A stretch of DNA of 64,000 nucleotides from Ipomoea triloba (taxonomy: Eukaryota; Streptophyta; Magnoliopsida; Solanales; Convolvulaceae), in contig NC_044918.1 in NCBI RefSeq assembly GCF_003576645.1, forward strand, positions 26,972,127 through 27,036,126, read 5' to 3'. Below the pieces are notes generated by a model. It did not search any database. It was given only the letters and a program-made list of their open reading frames with translations, and was not told the origin of the DNA. Below are positions 44,801 to 55,178 of this stretch, piece by piece (the first letter of the stretch is position 1; the number at the start of each line of letters is the position of its first letter). The translations under genes and the position numbers were made by a program.

Positions 44801-45484
44801 GCAGAGCTGCGAGCCTTCCAATATTCCAGTGAACTTCGACAGGATGTGATGAAGGCCATACTCGATGACCTGTCGAACCAAGTCCCTGCCCAACTTCAAG
44901 CTATTTTCGAAGGTATGTCCACCCTCCTCTCCCGTACTGATGATGCCAACAAGGGGGAAAATAAAGAGAAAAAGAAGGGGGATACAACGGGCAAGAAAAG
45001 GGCAGCAAGTGAACCAGCTGGACCACCTCCAAAAATACCAAGAATCATGAGCAAAGCAGTGGAGGATGCCAAACAGGCAGAAAACCTAAGGGTCCAGCGT
45101 ACACTGGAAATGGAGAGAAGGAGAGAAGAGGACAGAGAAAGAAGAAGAAAAAGACAAGAACGACAGTCAGAAGAAGAAAGGAAGATAGATCTTCTCATGA
45201 CAAACTTTAAGTTTGGGAACAGAGAAGACACTGAACAAATTCTGACTCTGGAGATATTCAAGCTTCTGAAAATCACTGGAATATCAACACACAGCAACAT
45301 GTCTCCAGAAGAATGTATTGCTTGGTGGAAAGATGGAGTAATTGATGGTGAGTTCGTGGGGGAAGCCTACAGGAACTACAGGCATCTAGATGTCACAGAT
45401 GAATACTTAAGCCTGGTAAATCCGAAAGACCCCATCAAGACACGAGAAGCCATTAACAAGAAAAGGAAAGGCAACAAGAAGTAA
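41873..45484 (+). CDS. Sirevirus third ORF (env position), 1203 aa, unknown function
   Basis: It is intact from ATG 41873 to TAA 45484. N-terminal serine run, then a helical domain of about 230 residues (SNPTMAERVLKKFEKAGL-like region, DLRAAFDFATSEEAVKHL). A lysine-rich segment follows (about 265-325), then a long acidic low-complexity middle with the recurring words VREV, SRGE and GGNREAP. A coiled coil (about 940-985, AVARAEAASARAELAEMRAEL) precedes a basic helix (about 1070-1105, RRREEDRERRRKRQERQSEE). I see no signal peptide or clear transmembrane segment, so calling it an envelope is not supported by sequence; only its position matches the env-like genes of Sireviruses. Confidence 0.75.
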   Translation: MASESSSCSSSSSSSSAYQRELDHIRSQIKQVKAGSILDKDGFITHSPNPTMAERVLKKFEKAGLMRYMTHDYRTIHDLDYTEWFAHAKVTKGKIESRFNEIDITISVGDLRAAFDFATSEEAVKHLSDYNMDKQEFWDKIRLETAPPRASSALRRFHLKERFALAAELIIKFILGKVSGTDEVNLDTLKILHAIWNNNKLDWAHIIFDCLKHQVQSSVSNSDLTIYKKVGFGFVVQFLLRLKGFELREGREVHRNTYMGRTKPQAKAKGAKDASSPSKPKGRGKRKAPAKEKRSDDELLDTPVKRVELKRKAKRTKTAAVTQVREVTPSVIQVPFEDRAQAQGEPQATLATEVERVPPTKSLSGTLSVDILAVDGAEDVDESVGLPQEEAREVEGTGISDPVQGIVEEPRQVVREVDIPAAEDLDCVVAADGQGTVVRNPVQAFLNDGLTHDLSVVREITEQAVECASATEILPADSDELNAEITSRLNQSVENVSSLDDFSRVLRWINWRTGPFDQLISRAAEMEAEERFALNWLDLTEIPADELQNRAHEMQVIRSNLGRSDKGKGIAVDAQEDEAEPEEDPELDAQFREDIRLATAISLGQSVEHTRGPGETSGVARDDADTPTPTAAIPLSQVSESALEDQVASRGESETSEAHEVAPNSVLLLPPPESTPSNATDEAQTVREGEILLLQLPGFPIDMVNRERWSAPAAPEIIDIPDSPEHTEVQTSEQQEQNEENPAGSRVEVQEGGNREAPADESTPPVDDHVPSTGSRGSVEGEPQSDGNREASDAETPTLANPTLPAAEAEAPGSRGEEQEVIHPSGGNREAPDMELPSSSDPSVPAEPQEVNREVDSQLQVMGGNLEAPKSPPTKGTSRSSSPTSDYDQQAEEVFIGEVRQFMADQSQKMAQLERILAVVRNAAMPADGTSESQGRHAELLEQAIWAEDAARKATDEAAVARAEAASARAELAEMRAELRAFQYSSELRQDVMKAILDDLSNQVPAQLQAIFEGMSTLLSRTDDANKGENKEKKKGDTTGKKRAASEPAGPPPKIPRIMSKAVEDAKQAENLRVQRTLEMERRREEDRERRRKRQERQSEEERKIDLLMTNFKFGNREDTEQILTLEIFKLLKITGISTHSNMSPEECIAWWKDGVIDGEFVGEAYRNYRHLDVTDEYLSLVNPKDPIKTREAINKKRKGNKK

Positions 45485-45753
45485 GCTCTCGTGGTCCAAA
45501 CTCCATCTTATTTCAATGTATTGATACTTATGTTGTTCTTGGTCTTACTTCTTTGAATCTTTTCCACTAAACTCTGTTATGTAAACATTCCCTTAATCTT
45601 AATACATATATCTTCTGCTGGGGGTGTTGCGTGAGTTTACTTATTCATGTTTAGTAGAATTGTTGTCAAACTTACCATATGCGCTGAAAATAAAATCAAT
45701 GCTTTTTCTTTTTCAAATCAGCCATATAAGTAAGTATAAGTGTTGGCATCATC

Positions 45754-45765
45754 AAAAAGGGGGAA
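45754..45765 (+). promoter_or_regulatory. Polypurine tract
   Basis: aaaaagggggaa lies immediately upstream of the LTR start at 45768 and would prime plus-strand synthesis. The same tract (aaaaagggggaaa) precedes the LTR at 50297, and its inverse follows the inverted LTR at 53966. Confidence 0.9.
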
Positions 45766-45767
45766 TA

Positions 45768-46704
45768 TGTTAGGAACATCATGTAATAGGTTTTGATGAT
45801 ACCAACTGTTAAGTAAGAATCCCCAAGTCTCGATACATAGGCAAAACAATGTAAGTTCGATAAGTAAACTAAGAGCGAAAATACAACCGGGTAATTTGAG
45901 CTCAACTCGGGAAATATTTAAGCTTAAGGTAAACTTGTTTGAACAACTTAGAAGTTTTCGTGTTGTAAGCAAACAGATAGATCAGAAGCAGGCACGAGAC
46001 AACTCTGGAGGAATAAGGGTCTACGAGACATCAACTAAGTCTCGAGACACAAGCCAAGTTCGAGAGGTAAGGACCTCTCGATATACCTATCGAGTTCGAG
46101 ACGTAAAGAATATTCGAGAGATAGACCTCTCGATACATGGGATTGAAACATCAAGTGGTCGAGACATCTTTTATGGTCTCGATAAACCGGCACTTCTCCA
46201 AGAGGCTGAATGTTAGTCAACATGTGCAGATAAAATACTCTAAGTTTGGAGAAGAAGAATATCATGGAGATAAAATATTGAAGAGGTGCTGAGCGGGAGG
46301 TTTCAAAATGGACGGAAGTGGATGACACGTCAGACCTCCACCACAAACGGTCAAGAAGTGCACCAATCCTGAAGTGGTCAGATTCCCCAAACAAGGAATG
46401 ATGGGAACATAAAAAGAGTAACTTTATCCAAAAGAAGCAAGTGAAACATGAGCTCAAGAAAGTGGAATATGGAATATTCACTACAAAACAAAAGGCTCAA
46501 GTTACAAGACCACTACTCCATGAAAAATGCTGAAATTGTGCAAAGACCCATGTTCGGCGTGGGAGACCAATTTCAAACGGAATAGTTTTCCCTCCAACGG
46601 AACTATTCTTCCACTCTCATATATAAGGACGTAAAGACACAGAAAAAAACAAGGAGGTTTTTTGAAAGAGGTCAAGAGGTTAACAAGAGGTGTCTGATAA
46701 AAAC
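45768..46704 (+). repeat. Sirevirus LTR, 5' 937 bp only
   Basis: It begins TGTTAGGAAC and is nearly identical to the LTR starting at 50297, then stops at the single N (46705), after which third-ORF sequence begins. Truncation exactly at an N points to a contig boundary. Confidence 0.88.
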
Positions 46705-46706
46705 NT

Positions 46707-49700
46707 GAAAGCCGCTTCAACGAAATAGACATAACAATCTCTGTGGGTGATTTACGAGCAGCATTCGACTTTGCTACGTCGGAGGAGGCAGTCAAGCACC
46801 TATCGGACTACAACATGGATAAGCAGGAGTTTTGGGACAAAATCCGATTGGAGACTGCACCACCCAGAGCATCCTCTGACCTCCGCAGATTTCATTTGAA
46901 GGAGAGGTTTGCCCTAGCCGCCGAGCTCATCATAAAATTCATCCTCGGCAAGGTGTCCGGAACAGACGAAGTCAATCTGGACACTCTGAAAATCCTCCAC
47001 GCCATCTGGAACAACAACAAGTTGGACTGGGCTCACATCATCTTCGACTGCCTCAAACACCAAGTGCAGAGCTCAGTTTCCAACTCCGACCTGACAATCT
47101 ACAAAAAGGTTGGTTTTGGCTTTGTTGTTCAATTTCTATTGAGACTGAAGGGCTTCGAACTGAGGGAAGGGCGAGAGGTTCATCGGAATACCTATATGGG
47201 TAGAACGAAACCTCAAGCTAAGGCAAAAGGTGCTAAGGATGCATCTTCACCCTCAAAGCCTAAGGGAAGGGGCAAAAGGAAAGCCCCAGCTAAGGAGAAG
47301 CGCTCTGATGACGAGCTTTTGGACACCCTAGTCAAGAGGGTTGAATTGAAAAGGAAGGCCAAGAGGACCAAGACTGCTGCTGTCACCCAGGTTCGAGAGG
47401 TGACACCGTCCGTTATACAAGTACCATTTGAGGACAGGGCACAAGCCCAGGGGGAACCTCAGGCTACACTGGCCACTGAGGTTGAGAGAGTGCCCCCTAC
47501 CAAGTCCCTGTCAGGAACTTTAAGTGTTGATATACTTGCTGTTGATGGTGCTGAGGATGTTGATGAATCTGTTGGTTTGCCTCAAGAGGAGGCTCGAGAA
47601 GTTGAAGGTACTGGGATCAGTGATCCAGTACAGGGTATTGTTGAGGAACCACGACAGGTGGTTCGAGAGGTAGATATTCCAGCAGCTGAAGATCTAGACT
47701 GTGTGGTGGCTGCTGATGGTCAGGGCACTGTGGTCAGGAACCCAGTGCAAGCTTTTCTGAATGATGGGTTGACACATGATCTCTCGGTTGTTCGAGAGAT
47801 AACTGAACAAGCTGTGGAGTGTGCATCAGCAACAGAAATCCTACCTGCTGACTCTGATGAGCTGAATGCTGAAATCACATCTCGATTGAATCAAAGTGTT
47901 GAGAATGTATCGAGTTTGGACGACTTCTCCAGAGTACTTCGCTGGATCAACTGGAGAACAGGTCCCTTTGATCAATTGATCTCAAGAGCAGCAGAGATGG
48001 AGGCTGAGGAACGATTTGCACTAAACTGGTTAGATCTCACTGAAATCCCAGCCGACGAGCTTCAAAACCGTGCCCATGAGATGCAAGTAATCAGGAGTAA
48101 TCTTGGTCGATCTGACAAAGGAAAGGGCATAGCTGTTGATGCACAAGAAGATGAAGCCGAGCCTGAAGAAGATCCTGAACTAGATGCTCAATTTCGAGAG
48201 GATATCAGGCTTGCCACAGCAATATCCTTGGGACAAAGTGTAGAACACACGAGAGGTCCAGGAGAGACCTCTGGGGTTGCTCGAGATGATGCTGACACTC
48301 CTACTCCAACTGCAGCAATCCCCTTGTCCCAAGTGAGTGAATCTGCTCTAGAAGACCAGGTAGCTTCGAGAGGTGAATCCGAGACCTCTGAAGCACATGA
48401 GGTGGCACCTAACTCTGTCTTACTACTGCCACCACCTGAGTCCACACCCTCGAATGCAACAGATGAAGCTCAGACAGTTCGAGAGGGTGAAATTTTGTTG
48501 CTCCAACTCCCAGGCTTTCCCATCGATATGGTTAATAGGGAAAGGTGGAGTGCACCAGTTGCTCCTGAGATAATAGATATTCCAGATTCACCAGAGCATA
48601 CTGAAGTGCAAACAAGTGAGCAACAAGAGCAGAATGAGGAGAACCCTGCTGGTTCGAGAGTTGAGGTTCAAGAAGGTGGAAACCGGGAAGCACCTGCCGA
48701 TGAATCAACTCCTCCAGTAGATGATCACGTTCCCAGCACTGGTTCGAGAGGTAGTGTTGAGGGGGAACCTCAATCAGATGGAAACCGGGAAGCATCTGAT
48801 GCAGAGACTCCCACCTTGGCCAATCCTACCTTACCAGCAGCTGAAGCTGAGGCTCCAGGTTCGAGAGGTGAAGAGCAAGAAGTGATCCATCCCTCAGGTG
48901 GAAACCGGGAAGCACCTGATATGGAGCTACCTTCGAGCTCTGATCCCAGTGTCCCTGCTGAACCTCAGGAAGTCAGTCGAGAGGTGGAATCACGAATGCA
49001 AGTCATGGGTGGAAATCTGGAAGCACCCAAGTCCCCTCCGACTAGAGGTACCACTCAATCTTCTTCTCCTTCTTCTTCTGACTTTGATCAACAGGCCGAA
49101 CGAGCTTTCATTGGCGAGGTGCGTCAATTCATGGCTGATCAATCTCAGAGGATGGCTCAACTTGAGCATGTACTTGCTGTTGTTCGAAACGCTGCAATAC
49201 CTGTGACTGGCTCCGGTGACTCCCAAGCCAATCACGAAGAACTTCTCGAACAAGCAGTGTGGGCTGAGAATGCAGCACAAAGGGCTGCGGATGAGGCTGC
49301 GGTAGCTCGAGCAGAGACTGAAAGGATGAGAACTGAATTCGCCGAGTTACGAGCAGAACTTCAAGCCCACCAACGCTCAAGTGAACTTCGACAGGATGTG
49401 ATGCAAACCATACTCACTGACCTGTCGCACCAAATGCCTGCCCAAATCCATGCACTCTTCGACGGTTTGTCCTCCTTACTTTCCCTCCGCTATGATGCCA
49501 ACAAGGGGGAAAAGAAGACTCAGGGAGGGACTTCAACCAGCAAGAAGAGGGCGGCAAGTGAACCAGCTGGACCTCCTCCTCCTCCAAAAGTTCCAAAGTC
49601 AACAAGAAAACAAATGGAGGAAGCTGAAAGAGCAGATATGTTAAGGATCCAGCGTTCACTGGAAATAGGAGAAAGAAGAGAAGAAGACAAGGAAATCAGA

Positions 49701-50039
49701 AGAAAGAAACAAGAACAACAAACAGCCAAAGAGAAGAGAGACAAGCTACTCCTACAGAGCTACAAGGCAGGGACCAAAGAAGACTCAAACGAATATCTTC
49801 ATGGAATCATAGTAAGTCTTCTTACCAAAACTGACTTAGCTCTTCATAGCGGTCTCACTCTTCCGGAATGCATCGAATGGTGGAGAGATGGGGTGATTGA
49901 AGGCAACTTCATAGGTGAAGCCTTTGTCAATTACCTTCACCTGGATATATCAAACGAATATCTAGAGCAGGTGAACTTTGAAGACCTCCACAAGACACGA
50001 GCAGCCATAAACGAGAAGAGGAAAGCGAATAAGCAGTAA
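46707..50039 (+). CDS. Second copy of the Sirevirus third ORF, 5' end missing
   Basis: It begins inside the ORF just after the N. It matches 42171-44425 with only a few substitutions for about 2.25 kb (offset about 4549). From about 48970 on it diverges clearly from the first copy, with many substitutions and several small indels, while keeping the same architecture: coiled coil, then a basic helix (RREEDKEIRRKKQEQQTAKE). The frame stays open to TAA 50037-50039. It is an allele or sister element joined here, or a recombinant. Confidence 0.75.
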   Translation, partial: ESRFNEIDITISVGDLRAAFDFATSEEAVKHLSDYNMDKQEFWDKIRLETAPPRASSDLRRFHLKERFALAAELIIKFILGKVSGTDEVNLDTLKILHAIWNNNKLDWAHIIFDCLKHQVQSSVSNSDLTIYKKVGFGFVVQFLLRLKGFELREGREVHRNTYMGRTKPQAKAKGAKDASSPSKPKGRGKRKAPAKEKRSDDELLDTLVKRVELKRKAKRTKTAAVTQVREVTPSVIQVPFEDRAQAQGEPQATLATEVERVPPTKSLSGTLSVDILAVDGAEDVDESVGLPQEEAREVEGTGISDPVQGIVEEPRQVVREVDIPAAEDLDCVVAADGQGTVVRNPVQAFLNDGLTHDLSVVREITEQAVECASATEILPADSDELNAEITSRLNQSVENVSSLDDFSRVLRWINWRTGPFDQLISRAAEMEAEERFALNWLDLTEIPADELQNRAHEMQVIRSNLGRSDKGKGIAVDAQEDEAEPEEDPELDAQFREDIRLATAISLGQSVEHTRGPGETSGVARDDADTPTPTAAIPLSQVSESALEDQVASRGESETSEAHEVAPNSVLLLPPPESTPSNATDEAQTVREGEILLLQLPGFPIDMVNRERWSAPVAPEIIDIPDSPEHTEVQTSEQQEQNEENPAGSRVEVQEGGNREAPADESTPPVDDHVPSTGSRGSVEGEPQSDGNREASDAETPTLANPTLPAAEAEAPGSRGEEQEVIHPSGGNREAPDMELPSSSDPSVPAEPQEVSREVESRMQVMGGNLEAPKSPPTRGTTQSSSPSSSDFDQQAERAFIGEVRQFMADQSQRMAQLEHVLAVVRNAAIPVTGSGDSQANHEELLEQAVWAENAAQRAADEAAVARAETERMRTEFAELRAELQAHQRSSELRQDVMQTILTDLSHQMPAQIHALFDGLSSLLSLRYDANKGEKKTQGGTSTSKKRAASEPAGPPPPPKVPKSTRKQMEEAERADMLRIQRSLEIGERREEDKEIRRKKQEQQTAKEKRDKLLLQSYKAGTKEDSNEYLHGIIVSLLTKTDLALHSGLTLPECIEWWRDGVIEGNFIGEAFVNYLHLDISNEYLEQVNFEDLHKTRAAINEKRKANKQ

Positions 50040-50296
50040 GCTCTCGATGTCTACATGCATTCGAATTTGATGTTGTTCTTTATCTTCTCTCTTTTCTGCT
50101 AAAGCCCTGTAAAACACTCCTGTTATGATAATATATATATCTTTTGTTGGGGTGTTGCGTGAGTTTGGTTATTCTTGCTTTAGTAGATCAGTTGTCAAAC
50201 TTACCATATGCGCTGAAAATAAAATCAATGCTTTTTCTTTTTCAAATCAGCCATATAAGTAAGTATAAGTGTTGGCATCATCAAAAAGGGGGAAAT

Positions 50297-52084
50297 TGTT
50301 AGGAACATCATGTAATAGGTTTTGATGATACCAACTGTTAAGTAAGAATCCCCAAGTCTCGATACATAGGCAAAACAATGTAAGTTCGATAAGTAAACTA
50401 AGAGCGAAAATACAACCGGGTAATTTGAGCTCAACTCGGGAAATATTTAAGCTTAAGGTAAACTTGTTTGAACAACTTAGAAGTTTTCGTGTTGTAAGCA
50501 AACAGATAGATCAGAAGCAGGCACGAGACAACTCTGGAGGAATAAGGGTCTACGAGACATCAACTAAGTCTCGAGACACAAGCCAAGTTCGAGAGGTAAG
50601 GACCTCTCGATATACCTATCGAGTTCGAGACGTAAAGAATATTCGAGAGATAGACCTCTCGATACATGGGATTGAAACATCAAGTGGTCGAGACATCTTT
50701 TATGGTCTCGATAAACCGGCACTTCTCCAAGAGGCTGAATGTTAGTCAACATGTGCAGATAAAATACTCTAAGTTTGGAGAAGAAGAATATCATGGAGAT
50801 AAAATATTGAAGAGGTGCTGAGCGGGAGGTTTCAAAATGGACGGAAGTGGATGACACGTCAGACCTCCACCACAAACGGTCAAGAAGTGCACCAATCCTG
50901 AAGTGGTCAGATTCCCCAAACAAGGAATGATGGGAACATAAAAAGAGTAACTTTATCCAAAAGAAGCAAGTGAAGCATGAACTCAAGAAAGTGGAATATG
51001 GAATATTCACTACAAAACAAAAGGCTCAAGTTACAAGACCACTACTCCATGAAAAATGCTGAAATTGTGCAAAGACCCATGTTCGGCGTGGGAGACCAAT
51101 TTCAAACGGAATAGTTTTCCCTCCAACGGAACTATTCTTCTACTCTCATATATAAGGACGTAAAGACACAGAAAAAAAAGGGGTTGTGAAAGAGGTCAAG
51201 AGGTTAACAAGAGGTGTCTGATAAAAACGTTCCAGTGCAAAGTGCTTAACTTGGAATATCATCCTGATATTCAATACAGCGAGAGAACACATCTTAGTGT
51301 TCGAAGAGAGTTACAAAGCTAAACTGTCATACATCCAGAAGGTGACCAAAGCTGCTCTACATCAAAGTTGATTCAACGATAGCTTGTGGTCAGATTGGAG
51401 ATTGTTACATTCAACTGTGACTATCAACAACGTCTTGCTTTGGATTAAGCAATGGAGGTGGAGTATCCTGGCTGCTGTCCGAGCGAAAGAAACCTGAGGC
51501 TTGACGCGGGCTTGGTGATCAAAGGTCAAGTGCTCGAGAGGTGGAGTAACTGGAAGCGGGGAGAAAAACCTGAGGAGAGGCGGAGTAACCTGGCTGCTGT
51601 CCGAGCGAAAGAAACCTGAGGCTTGACGCGGGCTTGGTGATCAAAGGTCAAATGCTCGAGAGGTGGAGTAACTGGAAGCGGGGCGAAAAACCTGAGGCTT
51701 GAGGCGGGCTTGGTGATCAAAGCTCAAGCGCTCGTATTGTACTAGAAAGGGAAGTTTTTAGTGCAATCCTTCCAGGGAGTTTCTGGAAGAAGAGTGGAAG
51801 TAGGCGGGTTGGCCGAACCACTTAAAAATCTCTCTTGCATTTACTTTCTGTTTTTATCTCTCGCTAACTTCTCGATTGCACTGCATATAATCACACCTCT
51901 CGAACTAACCCAAACTGTGCTAACTAAAAGGGGATAATATTTCCGCTGCGCATAAAACTTTGTCTTCACCTCGTGAGGTATCGAACCTAAACATCCTAAG
52001 TTCAATACACACGAGAGGTCGAAAAGATTTGCAAAATCTTATACAAGTCTATTCACCCCCCCCTCTAGACTTGTACCCCATCCC
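50297..52084 (+). repeat. Sirevirus LTR, lacking its last bases
   Basis: It starts TGTTAGGAAC after the purine tract and runs to gtaccccatccc. It lacks only the final about 15 bp (ccttgggaccaaca) before jumping without an N into third-ORF sequence (gggcttcgaactgaggg). It contains the minisatellite at 51445-51735. Confidence 0.88.
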
Positions 52085-52326
52085 GGGCTTCGAACTGAGG
52101 GAAGGGCGAGAGGTTCATCGGAATACCTATATGGGTAGAACGAAACCTCAAGCTAAGGCAAAAGGTGCTAAGGATGCATCCTCACCCTCAAAGCCTAAGG
52201 GAAGGGGCAAAAGGAAAGCCCCAGCTAAGGAAAAGGGCTCTGATGACGAGCTTTTGGACATCCCAGTCAAGAAGGTTGAATTGAAAAGGAAGGCCAAGAG
52301 GACCAAGACTGCTGCTGTCACCCAGG
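52085..52326 (+). pseudogene. Third-ORF fragment between opposed LTRs
   Basis: These 242 bp match 42600-42843 of the third ORF, including the lysine-rich segment, with a few substitutions. It is joined to an LTR on the left and to an inverted LTR on the right. The left junction shares only a short ccc/ggg match. Confidence 0.8.
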
Positions 52327-53966
52327 TATTATCCCCTTTTAGTTAGCACGGTTTGGGTTAGTTCGAGAGGTGTGATTATATGCAGTGCAATCGAGAAGTT
52401 AGCGAGAGATAAAAACAGAAAGTAAATGCAAGAGAGATTTTTAAGTGGTTCGGCCAACCCGCCTACTTCCACTCTTCTTCCAGAAACTCCCTGGAAGGAT
52501 TGCACTAAAAACTTCCCTTTCTAGTACAATACGAGCGCTTGAGCTTTGATCACCAAGCCCGCCTCAAGCCTCAGGTTTTTCGCCCCGCTTCCAGTTACTC
52601 CACCTCTCGAGCACTTGACCTTTGATCACCAAGCCCGCGTCAAGCCTCAGGTTTCTTTCGCTCGGACAGCAGCCAGGTTACTCCGCCTCTCCTCAGGTTT
52701 TTCTCCCCGCTTCCAGTTACTCCACCTCTCGAGCACTTGACCTTTGATCACCAAGCCCGCGTCAAGCCTCAGGTTTCTTTCGCTCGGACAGCAGCCAGGA
52801 TACTCCACCTCCCTTGCTTAATCCAAAGCAAGACGTTGTTGATAGTCACAGTTGAATGTAACAATCTCCAATCTGACCACAAGCTATCGTTGAATCAACT
52901 TTGATGTAGAGCAGCTTTGGTCACCTTCTGGATGTATGACAGTTTAGCTTTGTAACTCTCTTCGAACACTAAGATGTGTTCTCTCGCTGTATTGAATATC
53001 AGGATGATATTCCAAGTTAAGCACTTTGCACTGGAACGTTTTTATCAGACACCTCTTGTTAACCTCTTGACCTCTTTCAACCCCCCTTTTCTTCTGTCTT
53101 TACGTCCTTATATATGAGAGTAGAAGAATAGTTCCGTTGGAGGGAAAACTATTCCGTTTGAAATTGGTCTCCCACGCCGAACATGGGTCTTTGCACAATT
53201 TCAGCATTTTTCATGGAGTAGTGGTCTTGTAACTTGAGCCTTTTGTTTTGTAGTGAATATTCCATATTCCACTTTCTTGAGTTCATGCTTCACTTGCTTC
53301 TTTTGGATAAAGTTACTCTTTTTATGTTCCCATCATTCCTTGTTTGGGGAATCTGACCACTTCAGGATTGGTGCACTTCTTGACCGTTTGTGGTGGAGGT
53401 CTGACGTGTCATCCACTTCCGTCCATTTTGAAACCTCCCGCTCAGCACCTCTTCAATATTTTATCTCCATGATATTCTTCTTCTCCAAACTTAGAGTATT
53501 TTATCTGCACATGTTGACTAACATTCAGCCTCTTGGAGAAGTGCCGGTTTATCGAGACCATAAAAGATGTCTCGACCACTTGATGTTTCAATCCCATGTA
53601 TCGAGAGGTCTATCTCTCGAATATTCTTTACGTCTCGAACTCGATAGGTATATCGAGAGGTCCTTACCTCTCGAACTTGGCTTGTGTCTCGAGACTTAGT
53701 TGATGTCTCGTAGACCCTTATTCCTCCAGAGTTGTCTCGTGCCTGCTTCTGATCTATCTGTTTGCTTACAACACGAAAACTTCTAAGTTGTTCAAACAAG
53801 TTTACCTTAAGCTTAAATATTTCCCGAGTTGAGCTCAAATTACCCGGTTGTATTTTCGCTCTTAGTTTACTTATCGAACTTACATTGTTTTGCCTATGTA
53901 TCGAGACTTGGGGATTCTTACTTAACAGTTGGTATCATCAAAACCTATTACATGATGTTCCTAACA
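52327..53966 (-). repeat. Sirevirus LTR in inverted orientation
   Basis: This is the reverse complement of an LTR from its start (53966) to the word ggggataat. It lacks the last about 159 bp, which are found in direct orientation at 55179-55337, after the N gap. The minisatellite (52545-52810) and palindromic array (53560-53710) are present. Confidence 0.9.
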
Positions 53967-54223
53967 ATTTCCCCCTTTTTGATGATGCCAACACTTATAC
54001 TTACTTATATGGCTGATTTGAAAAAGAAAAAGCATTGATTTTATTTTCAGCGCATATGGTAAGTTTGACAACTGATCTACTAAAGCAAGAATAACCAAAC
54101 TCACGCAACACCCCAACAAAAGATATATATATTATCATAACAGGAGTGTTTTACAGGGCTTTAGCAGAAAAGAGAGAAGATAAAGAACAACATCAAATTC
54201 GAATGCATGTAGACATCGAGAGC

Positions 54224-55153
54224 TTACTGCTTATTCGCTTTCCTCTTCTCGTTTATGGCTGCTCGTGTCTTGTGGAGGTCTTCAAAGTTCACCTGCTCTA
54301 GATATTCGTTTGATATATCCTGAAGGTAATTGACAAAGGCTTCACCTATGAAGTTGCCTTCAATCACCCCACTCTCCACCATTCGATGCATTCCGGAATG
54401 AGACCGCTATGAAGAGCTAAGTCAGTTTTGGTAAGAAGACTTACTATGATTCCATGAAGATATTCGTTTGAGTCTTCTTTGGTCCCTGCTTGTAGCTTGT
54501 AGAGTAGTTGTCTTCTTCTCTTTGGCTGTTTGTTGTTCTTGTTTCTTTTTTGATTTCCTTGTCTTCTTCTCTTCTTTCTCCTATTTCCAGTGAACGCTGG
54601 ATCCTTAACATATCTGCTCTTTCAGCTTCCTCCATTTGTTTTCTTGTTCTTTGGAACTTTTGGAGGAGGAGGAGGTCCAGCTGGTTCACTTGCCGCCCTT
54701 CTTGCTGGTTGAAGTCCCTCCCTGATCTTCTTTTCCCCCTTGTTGGCATCATAGCGGAGGAAAGTGGAGGACAAACCGTCGAAGAGTACATGGATTTGGG
54801 CAGGCATTTGGTGCGACAGGTCATGAGTATGGTTTGCATCACATCCTGTCGAAGTTCACTTGAGCGTTGGTGGCTTGAAGTTCTGCTCGTAACTCGCGAA
54901 TTCAGTTCTCATCCTTTCAGTCTCTGCTCGAGCTACCAGCCTCATCCGCAGCCCTTTGTGCTGCATTCTCAGCCCACACTGCTTGTTCGAGAAGTTCTTC
55001 GTGATTGGCTTGGAGTCACCGGAGCCAGTCACAGGTATTGCAGCGTTTCGAACAACAGCAAGTACATGCTCAAGTTGAGCCATCCTCTGAGATTGATCAG
55101 CCATGAATTGACGCACCTCGCCAATGAAAGCTCGTTCGGCCTGTTGATCAAAG
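54224..55153 (-). pseudogene. 3' end of the third ORF, inverted and error-rich
   Basis: Read on the minus strand it matches about 49080-50039, ending at the same TAA, but with numerous one-base indels concentrated between 54350 and 55050, which break the frame repeatedly. Neighbouring non-coding and LTR sequence on the same segment is nearly error-free. The indel pattern, close to a gap, resembles unpolished long-read sequence rather than evolutionary decay. Confidence 0.7.
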
Positions 55154-55178
55154 NNNNNNNNNNNNNNNNNNNNNNNNN
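55154..55178. other. Assembly gap (25 Ns)
   Basis: A run of 25 unknown bases separates the inverted block from the direct LTR end. The fixed short length suggests a nominal gap of unknown true size. Confidence 1.

Noticed and set aside
41873..45484. Calling the third ORF an envelope gene
   Set aside because: Only its position fits. There is no signal peptide, membrane anchor or glycoprotein-like cysteine pattern to be seen.
53253..53699. 148-codon plus-strand ORF, also seen inverted at 46035-46481 and 50564-51010
   Set aside because: It lies entirely inside the LTR, antisense to its U3, and overlaps the palindrome array. There is no support beyond openness.
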